Positions 24,652 to 35,144 of a stretch of 64,000 nt of DNA are shown here, piece after piece. How positions within the stretch are numbered: position 1 is the stretch's first letter; every line of letters starts with the position of its first letter. The DNA comes from Pseudoneurospora amorphoporcata (lineage: Eukaryota > Ascomycota > Sordariomycetes > Sordariales > Sordariaceae): assembly GCA_033297205.1 (NCBI GenBank), contig MU859129.1, positions 1 to 64,000 of the forward strand. The letters are read 5' to 3'. The notes beneath the pieces were generated by a model, which searched no databases, was not told where the DNA came from, and saw only the letters and a list, made by a program, of their open reading frames with translations. The position numbers were made by a program, and so were the translations under genes.

Positions 24652-24712
24652 CTTCTTCGGTATTTATCATTCATGGTCACATTACCTCCATTTAGCTATT
24701 CAGCTAGCTACC

Positions 24713-24735
24713 TTTTTTTTTTTTTTTTTTTTTTT
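24713..24735. repeat. Poly(dA:dT) tract, 23 bases
   Basis: A run of 23 T on the plus strand (A on the coding strand of the mini-gene), about 65 bases upstream of its TATA box. A second run of 16 T lies at 24800-24815. Such tracts commonly exclude nucleosomes at promoters. Confidence 0.9.
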
Positions 24736-24970
24736 ACGCTTAGTCGGTTGTCGAGTGACCTCTTCAAGGTCCTGTGTGTGCTAACCAAGCAGGCACACCT
24801 TTTTTTTTTTTTTTTGACTCCTACTGCCTTGTTCAGCCGCTGGCCAGGCAACATCTTAACCCACCGAGTCCCTCTCTCTTCTGAGGAGTCTCACCAGTAC
24901 GGTGCGGCACAGTTGTTAGGGTGCACTCTCGAGACTCTTTGGCGTGCATCTAGACATCTGACTTCACTAG

Positions 24971-25000
24971 GACACTGCCGAGGACACTGCCGAGGACACT
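24971..25000. repeat. Tandem 12-mer, 2.5 copies
   Basis: The unit gacactgccgag is repeated twice and followed by a half copy, in the upstream region of the Cys-rich mini-gene. It could be a multimerised regulatory site or simple slippage. Confidence 0.85.
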
Positions 25001-27162
25001 CCCCAAGTCTCTCTCCGTGATTGTCCTGTTCATCACCGTCTCATACAACCTCGATTGCTGTCAAACCCCAAACATAGGTATCGCGGCGCCTATCATTCAG
25101 GGTCTCGAGGGGTCGACGGCTAACCAGCCAGCGAGTCTACGCACTAATGTAGGGCGGTGATCGCCGCCCCCCTCCCCATCCTCAAGGCGGTTTTAGCGCT
25201 TGGCAGCCATTCAGTACACTAGCACCAACGGCAACCCCCACCGGATTGGAAATCTCAGGGGTCATGACTGGTTGGTGAACACAGTCAGGTGTCGTTGCCG
25301 TGTGCCACCACCACCACCGCTACGGATGTGCTGTGCATGATGAATCTTTGGGTGGGTATGTTTGAAAGTAGTATGATCATGAGAATCTCAAAACGATTGT
25401 AGGTAGGTATCTATGGCCTAGTCTATGCACTGGGGAGTAGACCTATCAGTTGAAAAAGCAGGGCCATCTGTCTGTCTCTGCTGGAAACCTAATTCTCCAG
25501 GTCAACAAAACAAAACCACAACATGGTGGTCCTTCGGAAAGGACATGAAACCAAGGGGCTTATTACACAGAAGACCACAATACATACCGAGTTACCCACG
25601 AGATAGGGCTGTCGTTCCCGATGGAGATCATCACTCTCTCTCTCTGCACACTCTCCCTGGTGTACACTAGGTATCAGAATACAGTACTGAATGAATGATC
25701 CAGTCGTTTCACAAACGAGGCCGCATTAATTAGAATACTGCATAAGTGGCAAGTGAAGGCAACTGAAATGCGGGGGAAAGGTCGATAATTCCAGCGAACC
25801 AAACATACCTGGTAGGTAGGTAAGTTATCGTCTCATGTTGTAAGCTATGTCGTTTCTCCTCCTCCACCACTCTGGTGGACTACCTACACTAGGTTCATAA
25901 AGTTTAAGCAGCAGGTAGGTAAGCAAGTAGAGGTAGAGTTGGTGAGGCCAATATGAACGCACGGTAGGTAAGAGTCATATATGTATGTATTCCCATGACT
26001 GTTCATATTGGCACGTTCGGGTAGCACAACCTACAGTACTTTAGTGTACCTAATGAAATCGAGCCTTGTTACCGTCCGATATATGTATATATATATATCT
26101 ATAGCACCCGCATCTGTATCTGTTCGGTCAACTCGCAAGCATATGATATGGGTGAATTGTGAATGCAGCGTGGGATGGATGATGAATGCATGTATACATA
26201 CCTACATAGACCAGACAAGCCCTCGTGGTACCTTACCAACCTATCTACCACGCTTAACCAAGTGCCGTCTAGCTATGACGCTCGTATATATAGAGTAGGG
26301 GGTATGAGTTCCAGTTTGAGTTTGGGAGACGGAGAAGAGATCAGATAGATCATTCCATCTTCTGCTCTTTTGTTAACGATAGCTATAAGGTATCTAAAGA
26401 AAAAAAGCGCTTCTTGCACACACTGTGCACAAAGTCTGTAGGGAATCTATCATTCAGTGCAACTCGCCCACCATTCATCTCTTGACTCCTATGTCCCTCC
26501 ATTCACATGCCCCTTCCCGGCCCTCCGTCAATTTGCGATCATGACCACATTTGTGGACGATCCCCTACAGTGAGTGAAGTAAAAAGAGCAGGAACCGGTC
26601 ATCCATCCTTTACCACCGGGATCTAGTTAGAAAAAATGTACATAGGCCCGAAGACTAGACCAAAAAAAAAAAAAAAAAAAGAAAGAAAAAAAGAAGCAAA
26701 TAACCGAAAGCAAAGTTGAGTTGGGGATTCTCCATCCATCCACGCACGCTCCACGACACATAATATCTTCTTGAAACCTTCTTGATAGGTAGGTAGGTAA
26801 GTACGTAGTAACGGAAGCGGTAGAAGAAAAGGAAGAAAGCCATCCATCCATTCCCCTACCTACTACCGTCCTTTACTTACTATCCTCCTTTACTTTTATT
26901 CCTTCTCCCTTGGTTTGCATCAGTAAATCAAACTTGCTGTAGCCCGATTGATCGCCATGCAACCTTGATTCTTTTTGTTACCCTTGCTCTTCTTCTTTAT
27001 CTTCACCACCTCTTCTTCTTCTTCTTCTTTTTTTTCCCCACCTTTTTCTTCTCCGCCACAAATTCTAAGCCACAAGCAACTAATCTATCAATCCAAAGCA
27101 ACAAGATCCATCCATCCATCTGCTCACTGAGATCCCCAATAGCAAGACCCATCACATCACGA
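25001..27162. other. Spacer with clustered TAGGTAGG motifs
   Basis: About 2.2 kb between the mini-gene upstream region and the end of the HSF1-side open frame. The motif taggtagg or its close variants recurs at about 25403, 25812, 25915, 25962 and 26788. A 19-base A run lies at 26662-26680 and a CT/TTC-rich stretch at 26990-27050. No supportable ORF was found. Confidence 0.45.
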
Positions 27163-27597
27163 TCAGTTACCCGATCCCGACCCCGACTGATGCTCTTGGT
27201 CCCCCCTCGTCGGTGAAGCCATCTGGTTACTCGTCTGACTCTGGTTCTGATTCTGGTTCTGACTCTGGCCCTGATGGCCCTGGTTGGTAACCGTCATAGT
27301 AGCCAGGTTTGTAAACGGCCATCCGGGTATATTCTCCCTAAAGACGTCCGAGGGCGATGCCACCCTAGGAGGAGGCGTCTGTTGGTATTGCTGCTGCTGC
27401 TCCTGCTGATTTTGGCGAAGAGGGGGTGGGGTGTGATGTTGAGTTTCATAATGACTATGATGATGTTGACGATGACGAGAAGAAGGAGTACCCGGAGATG
27501 TATGGCGATGTTGATGATGCTGATGAGAATTCCGCAGCGGAGAAGGAGACAGAACGTTCGCGTTCGACCAAGAAGAAGAGTTACGATCTCTGGGACT
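27163..27597 (-). other. In-frame 144-codon open extension behind the HSF1 stop codon
   Basis: Immediately after the HSF1 UAG (27600-27598) the same reading frame stays open for 144 codons until TGA at 27165-27163. The encoded stretch looks like real low-complexity transcription-factor sequence: Ser/Pro-rich at first, then His/Gln-rich, a Gln run next to TPPPRVASPSDVF, a hydrophobic-aromatic patch NIPGWPFTNLATMTV, and a Gln/Asn tail with a near-tandem 12-base repeat (about 27230-27272). The other frames are interrupted. I found no consensus donor upstream (27601-27840) that would splice out the UAG. Readthrough, a hidden intron, a recent CAG-to-TAG change or a 3' UTR that is open by chance are all possible. 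Confidence 0.6.
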
Positions 27598-30028
27598 CTA
27601 GCCCTTCCTCCGCCTCTTCGGATCGCGCTCGGGACTTTCCATGTCGTTCCTGATGATCTCCTCCGTCGCCGCCGGGGGGGAAGGGGTGTTGACGGGGGAG
27701 TTGGTCTCGAATATCCTTCCCGACTCGAATCCACCGCCGGGGACGGTGAGGCCACCACCTGAACCAGAAGCCGCAGCACCACCATCACCGTTGGCAGTAC
27801 CGGGACCAGAAGTGCCGGTGTGAGTAGGGTTAGTCAGATCGAAGCCGTCGTCGAGGTTGAAGTTAAAGTCAGCAGTGCCGTCGCCGGTTCCGTTGGGGCC
27901 AGGTAGCCCGCTGAACTCGTAGGCGGGATCGGAAAAGGCGTTGTCGTTGAGGTATTGCTCAATGTCGGTGCCGTCGAAGTAGCCGGTGGCGCCGTTAGGG
28001 TTGCCGTGCTCGTCAAGACCGGGGATGCGACCGGAGGGGCTCAAGGGACCGAGCAAGCTCGTAAGTCGATCGATCTGGCTGGCCTGTTCCTCCTGAAGCC
28101 GTTGGAGAGCGTCCAGCTCCTCGTGGGTGTAAGTGGGGAATGGCGGTGGCGGTGGCATGGAGCCAAGAGCAGGGGAAAGCGCGTTGGGTGCACTGTGGTT
28201 GGGAACAACCTGGGGAGCGGGAGCGGGAGCGGCAGTGGTAACGGGTACCGAGGGGATGTTGGGAATCGGCGGCATCGTCGTCGCTGGGGTAGGCGCCGCA
28301 GAGCTCGAGGCTGATGACGAACCGTTGGTCGAGGGCATGTTGTTTCCGGCCATGATGCTGAGCATTTTGTTGCGTTGGTCATTGCTCAGAGCATTCACTT
28401 GCGTCTTGGTCGCCATATCTGGTAGGTCAACACCTCCCGAAGCGCTCACAGCATTCGTGTCTTGAATGAGCTTCATCATCCCCTCCTGAGGGTTGTTTTG
28501 TAGCTCATTCTTCATGAACGTGGATGATGGGCTGTCTCCAGGGGTGTTGTCGAAGAGCTCCGTGACAGATCCCATCTGCTGCGCCAGGTATAGGGGATGC
28601 ACAGGAGCGGGAGAGTGTGTCGAGGATGGGGAAAGCGAGTGCACCTTGCTGGCTACACCCTGCTGAGGGATAGGGGGCAGGAGACGCTGTTGACGCTTCG
28701 GTGTTCCCATGGCCATATTGTTGTGGACCTGCTGGTTGACGAAGCCACCGAGGTCGACAACATTTGCCTGGGGCATCTGACTTTGGGTGTGGCCCTGACC
28801 GTTGGGAATGATGCTGGCCAGGAGATCCTGCACGCTTTGCGTCCCTCCTTGCTCCTCCAGCGACTTCCGGAATACATTGGCAAGAAAATTGAGAATGGCG
28901 TTAATCGAATTCTCATGACGTTCGTGCATGTTCTGAAACGTGATAGCTTGCTGGAACAGGGTCGAATGTTCAGCTCGGATCTTTTGTAGCATGGTGGAGA
29001 TGGCCATCTGTTGCTGCTGTAGCCGATCTAGCTGAGACTTGACTGCTACCAGGTCCTTTTTGTGTAGCGGGCCAACCTCACTAGCAGCCGAAGAAGCACG
29101 TCCGACTTGGGCTGACGAGTAACTCTGACCGGCGTACGCGTCGTCGACAACGGCATCCTCCTCGCTATCCCCCTCACCCTCGGTCTTGGGCGTAGCTTTG
29201 TTTGGCTTGTTCCCCTTTCCTCCACTTTTGGGTTTGTTGATCAGCCATAGAAGGTTGGGATGACCGCGCCTAAAGTAGGGATTGTAGTATTCGCTTGGAC
29301 TTTTGTTCTTCCTTTCAGATGCTTTCATGGAATTATCCGAGAGGCCGACTCGCTTGTGGAAGCCATACATGTTGAGCTGCCGCACAAACGAGGCATAGTT
29401 GTTGTGTTTGAAGAGCTCCGGAATAAGGGTCTTGGCGAACTCATCTTCATCAAGGACGATGAAAGAGTCGCCCTTATCAGACCAGCGAATGAGATCAGTG
29501 TTCCTAGACTCATCCAAGAAGCTGAGCACATGCAAGGTTAGTATATCGCTTTAGATATGGGTAAGGGTAACAAACACACCTGCTCAGTTTCTGGACGAAA
29601 GGCGGGATCTGCTTTCTCTTGGCCTGCGCTTCCCGCTTGGCCCGCTGCGCCATCTCTTCTAGGCGCTCAATGTTGTCATGCTCATCCATCGGAGGCACAG
29701 TATGCCCCCGGGGGTAGGCAGCATCGTCACTAAATGAGGCCCAGGTGTCGGCGGTCCCGTTGAACTGGTTGGTAGGGACAAGGGCCCGACTTGGCTGACG
29801 CCGAGCCAGGGCATTGGAAGGTGTTGGAATAGCCTGCGGATACGGTGCTTGCGTGGACATGATTCCAAACGAGTTGAGAGGGGCCGCTGGTGCTTCTGGG
29901 CCATTATTCCACCGGAACGCCTGATCCGCTTGACCGGGAGGGAACTGTTGCTGCATTTGCTGAAGAGGAAGGGGCACGATGGGCGAGGAGCCCGGGGCCG
30001 GCCTCTTTCTCGGGTTAGGAGAAGACAT
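27598..30028 (-). CDS. hsf1: Heat shock transcription factor HSF1
   Basis: Trimeric nuclear activator that binds nGAAn arrays in heat-shock promoters. Exons 30028-29580 and 29521-27598 give 790 residues. The 58-base intron starts gtgtgt and ends ctcag and splits a Ser codon inside the DNA-binding domain. The HSF domain spans about residues 141-247: PPFVQKLSSFLDE, then FVRQLNMYGFHKRV (recognition helix region) and YYNPYFRRGHPNLLWLINKP. The hydrophobic heptad region HR-A/B for trimerisation lies at about 302-365 (DLVAVKSQLDRLQQQQMA onward). Long Pro/Ser/Gln-rich activation regions follow, and the end is basic (DPKRRRKG), a likely NLS. I chose the ATG at 30028 (MSSPNPRKRPAPG) because the more upstream in-frame start is GTG. 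The exon after this stop stays open (see 27163-27597). Confidence 0.93.
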
Positions 30029-30802
30029 GGCGTAGGACGGGAGCAGGCGCTCGAGATGGCACGACGAAGATGGGTTTACTAGGAAAGCCACTAGGTGCGG
30101 TAGGTGAGGGGGCTACCTAACGACTCGTCCTTGTCGATGTAGTAGAGGCGTACCAGATACGGCAATAATGTCCAAAAGGCTGTACGTATCGTGGGTATCG
30201 ACAGCAGCAACACCAGACCAACAGATAGGATGGCGGGGAAGCGTATTGGGAGAGCTGCTTCGCCAGACGGAAGAGGGATAAGAGAGATTCTAGATTTGCT
30301 GGTCCTTGAGAAGCACACAGAAGGCGTTATATATTCTGCAGTGGTCTTGATATCTGGCGGGTTCAAAGGCTACTCTTTGCAAAGAATCTCTGCCTCTTTC
30401 TGGGGACGGGCGAAAGTGTAAGCGAATCTCAGCTTGCGTCTAGCAACGATCAAGAGTAGTGTGGTGGTTGACGACCGAAAAGGGCGCCGTCAAGGAGAAG
30501 GTTGTTTGTCGCACGTCGATTCTCTTTCAAGCGCCCGCCGGAGTGCAGGACCTGACTGGGACAATTGGCGATTGTTTCTGACAGAGCAGCAGGCGATGGA
30601 CGAACGGTCTCTTGTTCCTTGTTGTCGAGGTCCTTGCCTGGAGATTGTGATGATTTGTTGGCTTTTTTTTGGTCTTGTATTTGCAGGCGCTGGTTTCAAT
30701 GACAACAGCCAACCTTGTCTGTGTTTTTTCTTTCTTTTTTTTCTTCAGTAACCCAACACCATCAAATAAAGACTCTGTCGTCCCGCCTTATGTCCTGTCA
30801 GC

Positions 30803-30803
<1 letters not shown>

Positions 30804-30834
<31 letters not shown>
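30804..30834. repeat. (CT)15 microsatellite
   Basis: A pure TC/CT run of 31 bases, about 780 bases upstream of the HSF1 start. On the HSF1 strand it is (GA)n, which can act as a GAGA-like promoter element. Confidence 0.95.
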
Positions 30835-30837
<3 letters not shown>

Positions 30838-31082
30838 TTCCAATCGCAAAGTTGCTCCCTTCTCCAGATGATTTGCTCCGTGGTTTTTCTTGCCCTCGGC
30901 GGCCAAATCCGAGGCGGGAAAGTCGTCGTAGGGGATCGGATGGCCGAGTTGGCGTTTCGAAGTGTTCGAGGAATGCAAACTGCGGATCACGGTAAGCAGG
31001 ATGCTGAGTGGTGGCCGTGCCGTGAACGGGGTAGTGGATGGTCCGGAAGAAGGATCGGACGTCGGTCGAGGCGGCAGCGGTA

Positions 31083-31116
<34 letters not shown>
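31083..31116. repeat. (GTC)11 trinucleotide repeat
   Basis: A run of gtc units about 34 bases long, 1.05 kb upstream of HSF1. It is not inside any supported gene. Confidence 0.9.
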
Positions 31117-31664
31117 GTAGTGAATGAATGGTATGTTGGTGCGACGCGGAACAGCGACAGCCGTAGAGTGTGGTACGGGAAAAGTTGATGAGGTTCGGTA
31201 TTTCGAGTCCGTCCGTGATCCGTCGGGTTTTGGGACTGTATATGACGAGCAAGATGTTGGAGGATCTTCCCGTGGGCCGTTGTCTGGTTGGCCGGCATGC
31301 TGTTGTTAGTGATGTGGTGTCTGTCGGGTCTCTTGGGTTGAGATTGGCTAACCGCAAAGACTGCTAGAGGTAAGCGTGATGGCGGCAGGTGCGCTGAATG
31401 GTGTGAATTCTGGGCGTCCTTTGGTACCTTGGGTACCATCTGGCACCCGGACTGCACTCAACACCAGGTGGGCGGGCTGGGCGTGAACCGATGATTTCTC
31501 TGATCGCTCGATCGATGGCAGCCGTTAGCGCTATCCATCCAATCACATGTCTGGATGATAACGGAAAAGCCACACTAAATGTGGGGTCTATTCGTGCTTT
31601 TTGGTATCGCGTCGCTTTTTTGGCGGGTCCATTTTCCTCTGCGTGACCTTTGAGGTTCTCACCC

Positions 31665-31695
<31 letters not shown>

Positions 31696-32815
31696 ATTGT
31701 TACCATGTCCGTGAAGAGCCCGACCCGACATCGACACCAACGCCGCCGCCGCCGCCGCAAAGGATACCTTACAGTGTACCTGCCAGGGAGGCAGGCACCA
31801 GGACCTCCTCCGGCCGGGGAATTCGCTATCAAGTTCCCCGGCTGTGATGTGTGATGTATCAGAAGAGACCAAATTGGCCCAGCCCATTGTTTACTTGGTT
31901 GTATTGTATTATTGTCACAATGAGATGTTGAGATGACAGTATTGATATTAGACTAAAGATACCTACCTAATCCGATCTGATAACTCCAATCTCAGTTCAT
32001 CTCATATTCATCAATGACAATTGTTAAAGCAACTGCCCGGTCGTAGTTCATGCCAATGACCCGGAGGTGCAGCATAATGAATGACTTACGTGTGGGTTCT
32101 TTCTTTAGCCATGTAGCTAGCTCACTTGACGAGCTCAGCTGGGAAGCTCTAGCAAAGCCTTGAACTGCAGAGCGACCTACAATCCATCGAGCTTTGAGTC
32201 TTTGAAAGCGAGGTAGCCGTAGAAAGTCGCAACAAGTAAACATATGGAAGCCCAGCCACCCAATCTAAAAAAACAAGTTGTCAGAGTTGTCAAGGACCCT
32301 ATCGTCAGGTCTTGGCATTCGGGATTTTCCCCATGGAACTGTTCCACGAGCATCTACAGGATGCTTTCCTCATCGGGACAATATGGGCCCCCATGTCGGT
32401 TCCGTCTTTTCCGTTTCTTCCGTCTTCTCTTGACATCTTTGGGATGGAGTTGAGAGGTCCCAAAAGGTATGGACAAGGTGTCTTGAAGACGTCGGGATAT
32501 CGGGCCACGTAATTGTTAGTGCGTGTTAGTGCATCTCAACTGCTAACACAAACGGCACTAGCTCAATCCTCAAAAAAGTCACTCGACGGGCCTTTGGACG
32601 GCACGACGGTGGCAACTGGAAGGTTAAGCTTATCTTTCATGGGAAAGGTTAGAGACCTTCCGGAGTGAATACCGTCAAGTATGAGTGGTCAAAGTCTTTG
32701 AGGGCGTTAAGGGTATCGATTGGGTTACTCTACAGATTCATCATACTGTCCTTGAGCTACCAGTAGAACTGAAATATGGGATATGACATAACCAACAAAG
32801 ACATACGGTAGATCA

Positions 32816-34444
32816 TCAGTGTCGGTCCCGTCTTCCCCGGTCCCAGGCTCTCGAAGAAGCCCCCGTCTTAGCATCTCGGCTGGCCTTCTTCTCCTCTTTG
32901 AGCGTCCTGGCTTTTGCCAGAGGATCAATAACCACCAACTCTTCTTCCGCCTTCTTCCGGTAACTGAGGTCTTTCCCGAGCTTGTCAGCAGCAAAACTCA
33001 ACTTGTGAGACATCCAACCTTCATCACCGCTATCCTCATTGTCCTCCACCTGATCCCAGGCCTTGCAGCTTTGACAGTTAGCAATGAAGTGAAGATCGCA
33101 CACCTTTTCCTCCTCTGGCTCGCCGTCTCGTTCCCCTTCTCCATTCTCCTTGTCATAATTCACCACAGGCTGGGCCGCATTCTTCTCTAGTGGAGCAGTC
33201 TCAATCTTTGCCTTGAAAGACTTGAGCAGGTCCAAAGCTGCTTGCTCTTCCCGTGTAGGTATGCTGCTAGCACCTGGTCGGCGTTTTCTCCCGCGGATGG
33301 CGGTGTCCGGAATCAGTTGTTCCAGAGCGGATTTTTTCTTCTCTTGCTTTACTGGCTCTGAATGGATCGTCCTCTTCATTGACGCTTTGAGTGCCGCAAT
33401 CTCTTCGTTGGTCTTCTCAAGGAGAGATTTCTTCTTGGGCTCTGGTTCTGGGCTCGGATGCTCGCTGTAATGTTTCTTGGGCGGCGCCTCTTTCTTCTGA
33501 GCAACCGGTGGTGGGCTTGGACTCCTCTTGCTTTCCTTTACTGGTTTTGGCTCTTTTTTTTCTTCCTGTTTTGGTACGTCCTTTGCCGCTGGTTTGGCGT
33601 CCTTCTTGGTGGGCGGTTTCTTCGAGGCGCTTTGCTTGCTTGAATCGTCTTCATCAAGATCCACCGCAATCCTTGTGTCGAACTTTGGTTTCTTGGGGAG
33701 AGGAAGCTCTTCGTCGTCCTCGTCACCAACCTCGTCTCCGAAACTTAGTAACTGCTTGCCGCCCTTCCTCTTCTTCTGCTTCTTCTCGGCGGGTGTGGGC
33801 CTAGAAATCTGCTGTGGTCTGGTTTTCTTCTCCCTCTTCTTCATGTCATCGAAGGGATTGATGAGGATCTCGATATGCGTGATCTTGATGGGATATAGGG
33901 GCCGCTCACCGCCCTCTTCCACCTCGGCCTCTCCGATCTTTGCCAAGTTGTAAATCGTGTCGCCGGCCACTCGACCGAACATGGTGTTCTTGCCCGTCAG
34001 CTCGTCCGCCTTTCCGAGCGTGAAGAAGAACTGACTGCTGTTGGTGTCTGGTGCCCCTTCGTTCGCCATACCTAGGAGACCTCTGCGGTTGAACTTGAGG
34101 CGCGAGTGAAACTCGTCCTTGAAGTTGGCGCCATAGGGTCCCGCATTCTTTCCGTGTCTCTGATCCATCGGCCATGGGTCGAGATCGCCGCTGAGCGCGC
34201 CATTGTCGTAAATAGACTCTCCTCCGTGGCCGGTGCCGCTGGGATCACCGCCCTGGACAATGAAACCTGGGACCAGGCGGTGGAAGATGGTGTTGTCGTA
34301 ATAACCGTCGAGTGCAAGCTGCAGGAAGTTTCGGCATGTCAATGGCGTTTGTTTTGCGAAGAGTTCAACGGCAATCTCGCCCTGTGTTGTGTGGATAATC
34401 GCAGATGCCGTCGGCTGCGGCTCGAGGTTGTAGATGGCCGACAT
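32816..34444 (-). CDS. cwc27: Spliceosomal cyclophilin-type protein Cwc27
   Basis: A nuclear cyclophilin-fold protein associated with the Bact spliceosome. A single exon of 542 residues. The cyclophilin domain is residues 1 to about 200: MSAIYNLEPQPTASAIIHTT start, FHRLVPGFIVQGGDPSGTG, SQFFFTLGKADELTGKNTMF. The Trp of active cyclophilins that binds cyclosporin is Glu here (ADELTGK), the substitution known for Cwc27 and consistent with weak or no isomerase activity. The rest is Lys/Glu/Pro-rich and probably disordered, with a conserved CDLHFIANCQSCKAWD patch around residue 452 and a basic end (SRAWDRGRRDRH). The gene is divergent from VMA2 with a 700-base shared spacer. Confidence 0.93.
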   Translation of the reverse strand: MSAIYNLEPQPTASAIIHTTQGEIAVELFAKQTPLTCRNFLQLALDGYYDNTIFHRLVPGFIVQGGDPSGTGHGGESIYDNGALSGDLDPWPMDQRHGKNAGPYGANFKDEFHSRLKFNRRGLLGMANEGAPDTNSSQFFFTLGKADELTGKNTMFGRVAGDTIYNLAKIGEAEVEEGGERPLYPIKITHIEILINPFDDMKKREKKTRPQQISRPTPAEKKQKKRKGGKQLLSFGDEVGDEDDEELPLPKKPKFDTRIAVDLDEDDSSKQSASKKPPTKKDAKPAAKDVPKQEEKKEPKPVKESKRSPSPPPVAQKKEAPPKKHYSEHPSPEPEPKKKSLLEKTNEEIAALKASMKRTIHSEPVKQEKKKSALEQLIPDTAIRGRKRRPGASSIPTREEQAALDLLKSFKAKIETAPLEKNAAQPVVNYDKENGEGERDGEPEEEKVCDLHFIANCQSCKAWDQVEDNEDSGDEGWMSHKLSFAADKLGKDLSYRKKAEEELVVIDPLAKARTLKEEKKASRDAKTGASSRAWDRGRRDRH

Positions 34445-35144
34445 GTTGATGGGTTTGCCGCGCTTGGCTCGGTGTGGTTCCGCGCGCGTGTGGTTTTATT
34501 ACGGTCGGAGCATGCAATGGCGATGTTTGAAGTTTCGACAAAAGAGGACTGTTTGACGATAACGCGACAAGTGCTTGGACAGGGCGAGTTCAGTTCAAGG
34601 CGCAAACTGAAGGTGGATGCAAGTTCAGCCTTGGCTCGAAACGACGATCGCAGTTGGAGGTTGGAGGTTTGGCTCTGGAAGTTGTGGCGGTGCAACGAAT
34701 GTTTTAAAACGGTGCGCTTTGCAGTGCTTGGACAACCCGGTTGCAACTGACATGGTGGATGACGGATGCGGGGCTGCCCTGCACTGTCAGTGGGAGCGCC
34801 CGCTGCCTGCCAGGACCGGGCTGCCCGCTGTGCTCTCGCAGCAGGAACTTGGCCTGGCTCCCTGGATAGGCGCTTGTCACTTGTCAGCCAGCGCCTCAGC
34901 CTATCACCTCACCAGTCCAGGCCAGCCCGGCCGAGGACGGGACTTGGAGCTTGCGACTGCTTGCAACTTGGACCTAGACAGCAATACATGTTACCTTGGC
35001 TTTCTCCATCCACCAAGCTCATTCTCCCTCCGTCGCATCCAGCATCTCGCCGACGACCGTAAAGTCTTTCCCAGTCCTATAATATCCGATCTTTATCCTG
35101 AGCTGGCCTTGAGGTCTTGAATACCGATTCCACACTCTCCCACA
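34445..35144. promoter_or_regulatory. Bidirectional CWC27/VMA2 promoter region
   Basis: A 700-base spacer between two start codons pointing outward. It contains repeated ctgcc/cagg-type blocks at 34770-34860 and a CT-rich leader ahead of VMA2. No TATA box is obvious, as expected for constitutive genes. Confidence 0.5.

Larger units (their letters stand above)
30029..32815. promoter_or_regulatory. HSF1 upstream region, rich in simple repeats
   Basis: About 2.8 kb between the HSF1 start and the 3' end of CWC27, both on the minus strand. It includes (CT)n at 30804-30834, (GTC)n at 31083-31116 and an A24 run at 31665-31688. The stretch nearest HSF1 is expected to be its promoter and 5' leader. 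I did not find a clear GAA/TTC heat-shock array by eye. No supportable ORF was found. Confidence 0.45.
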
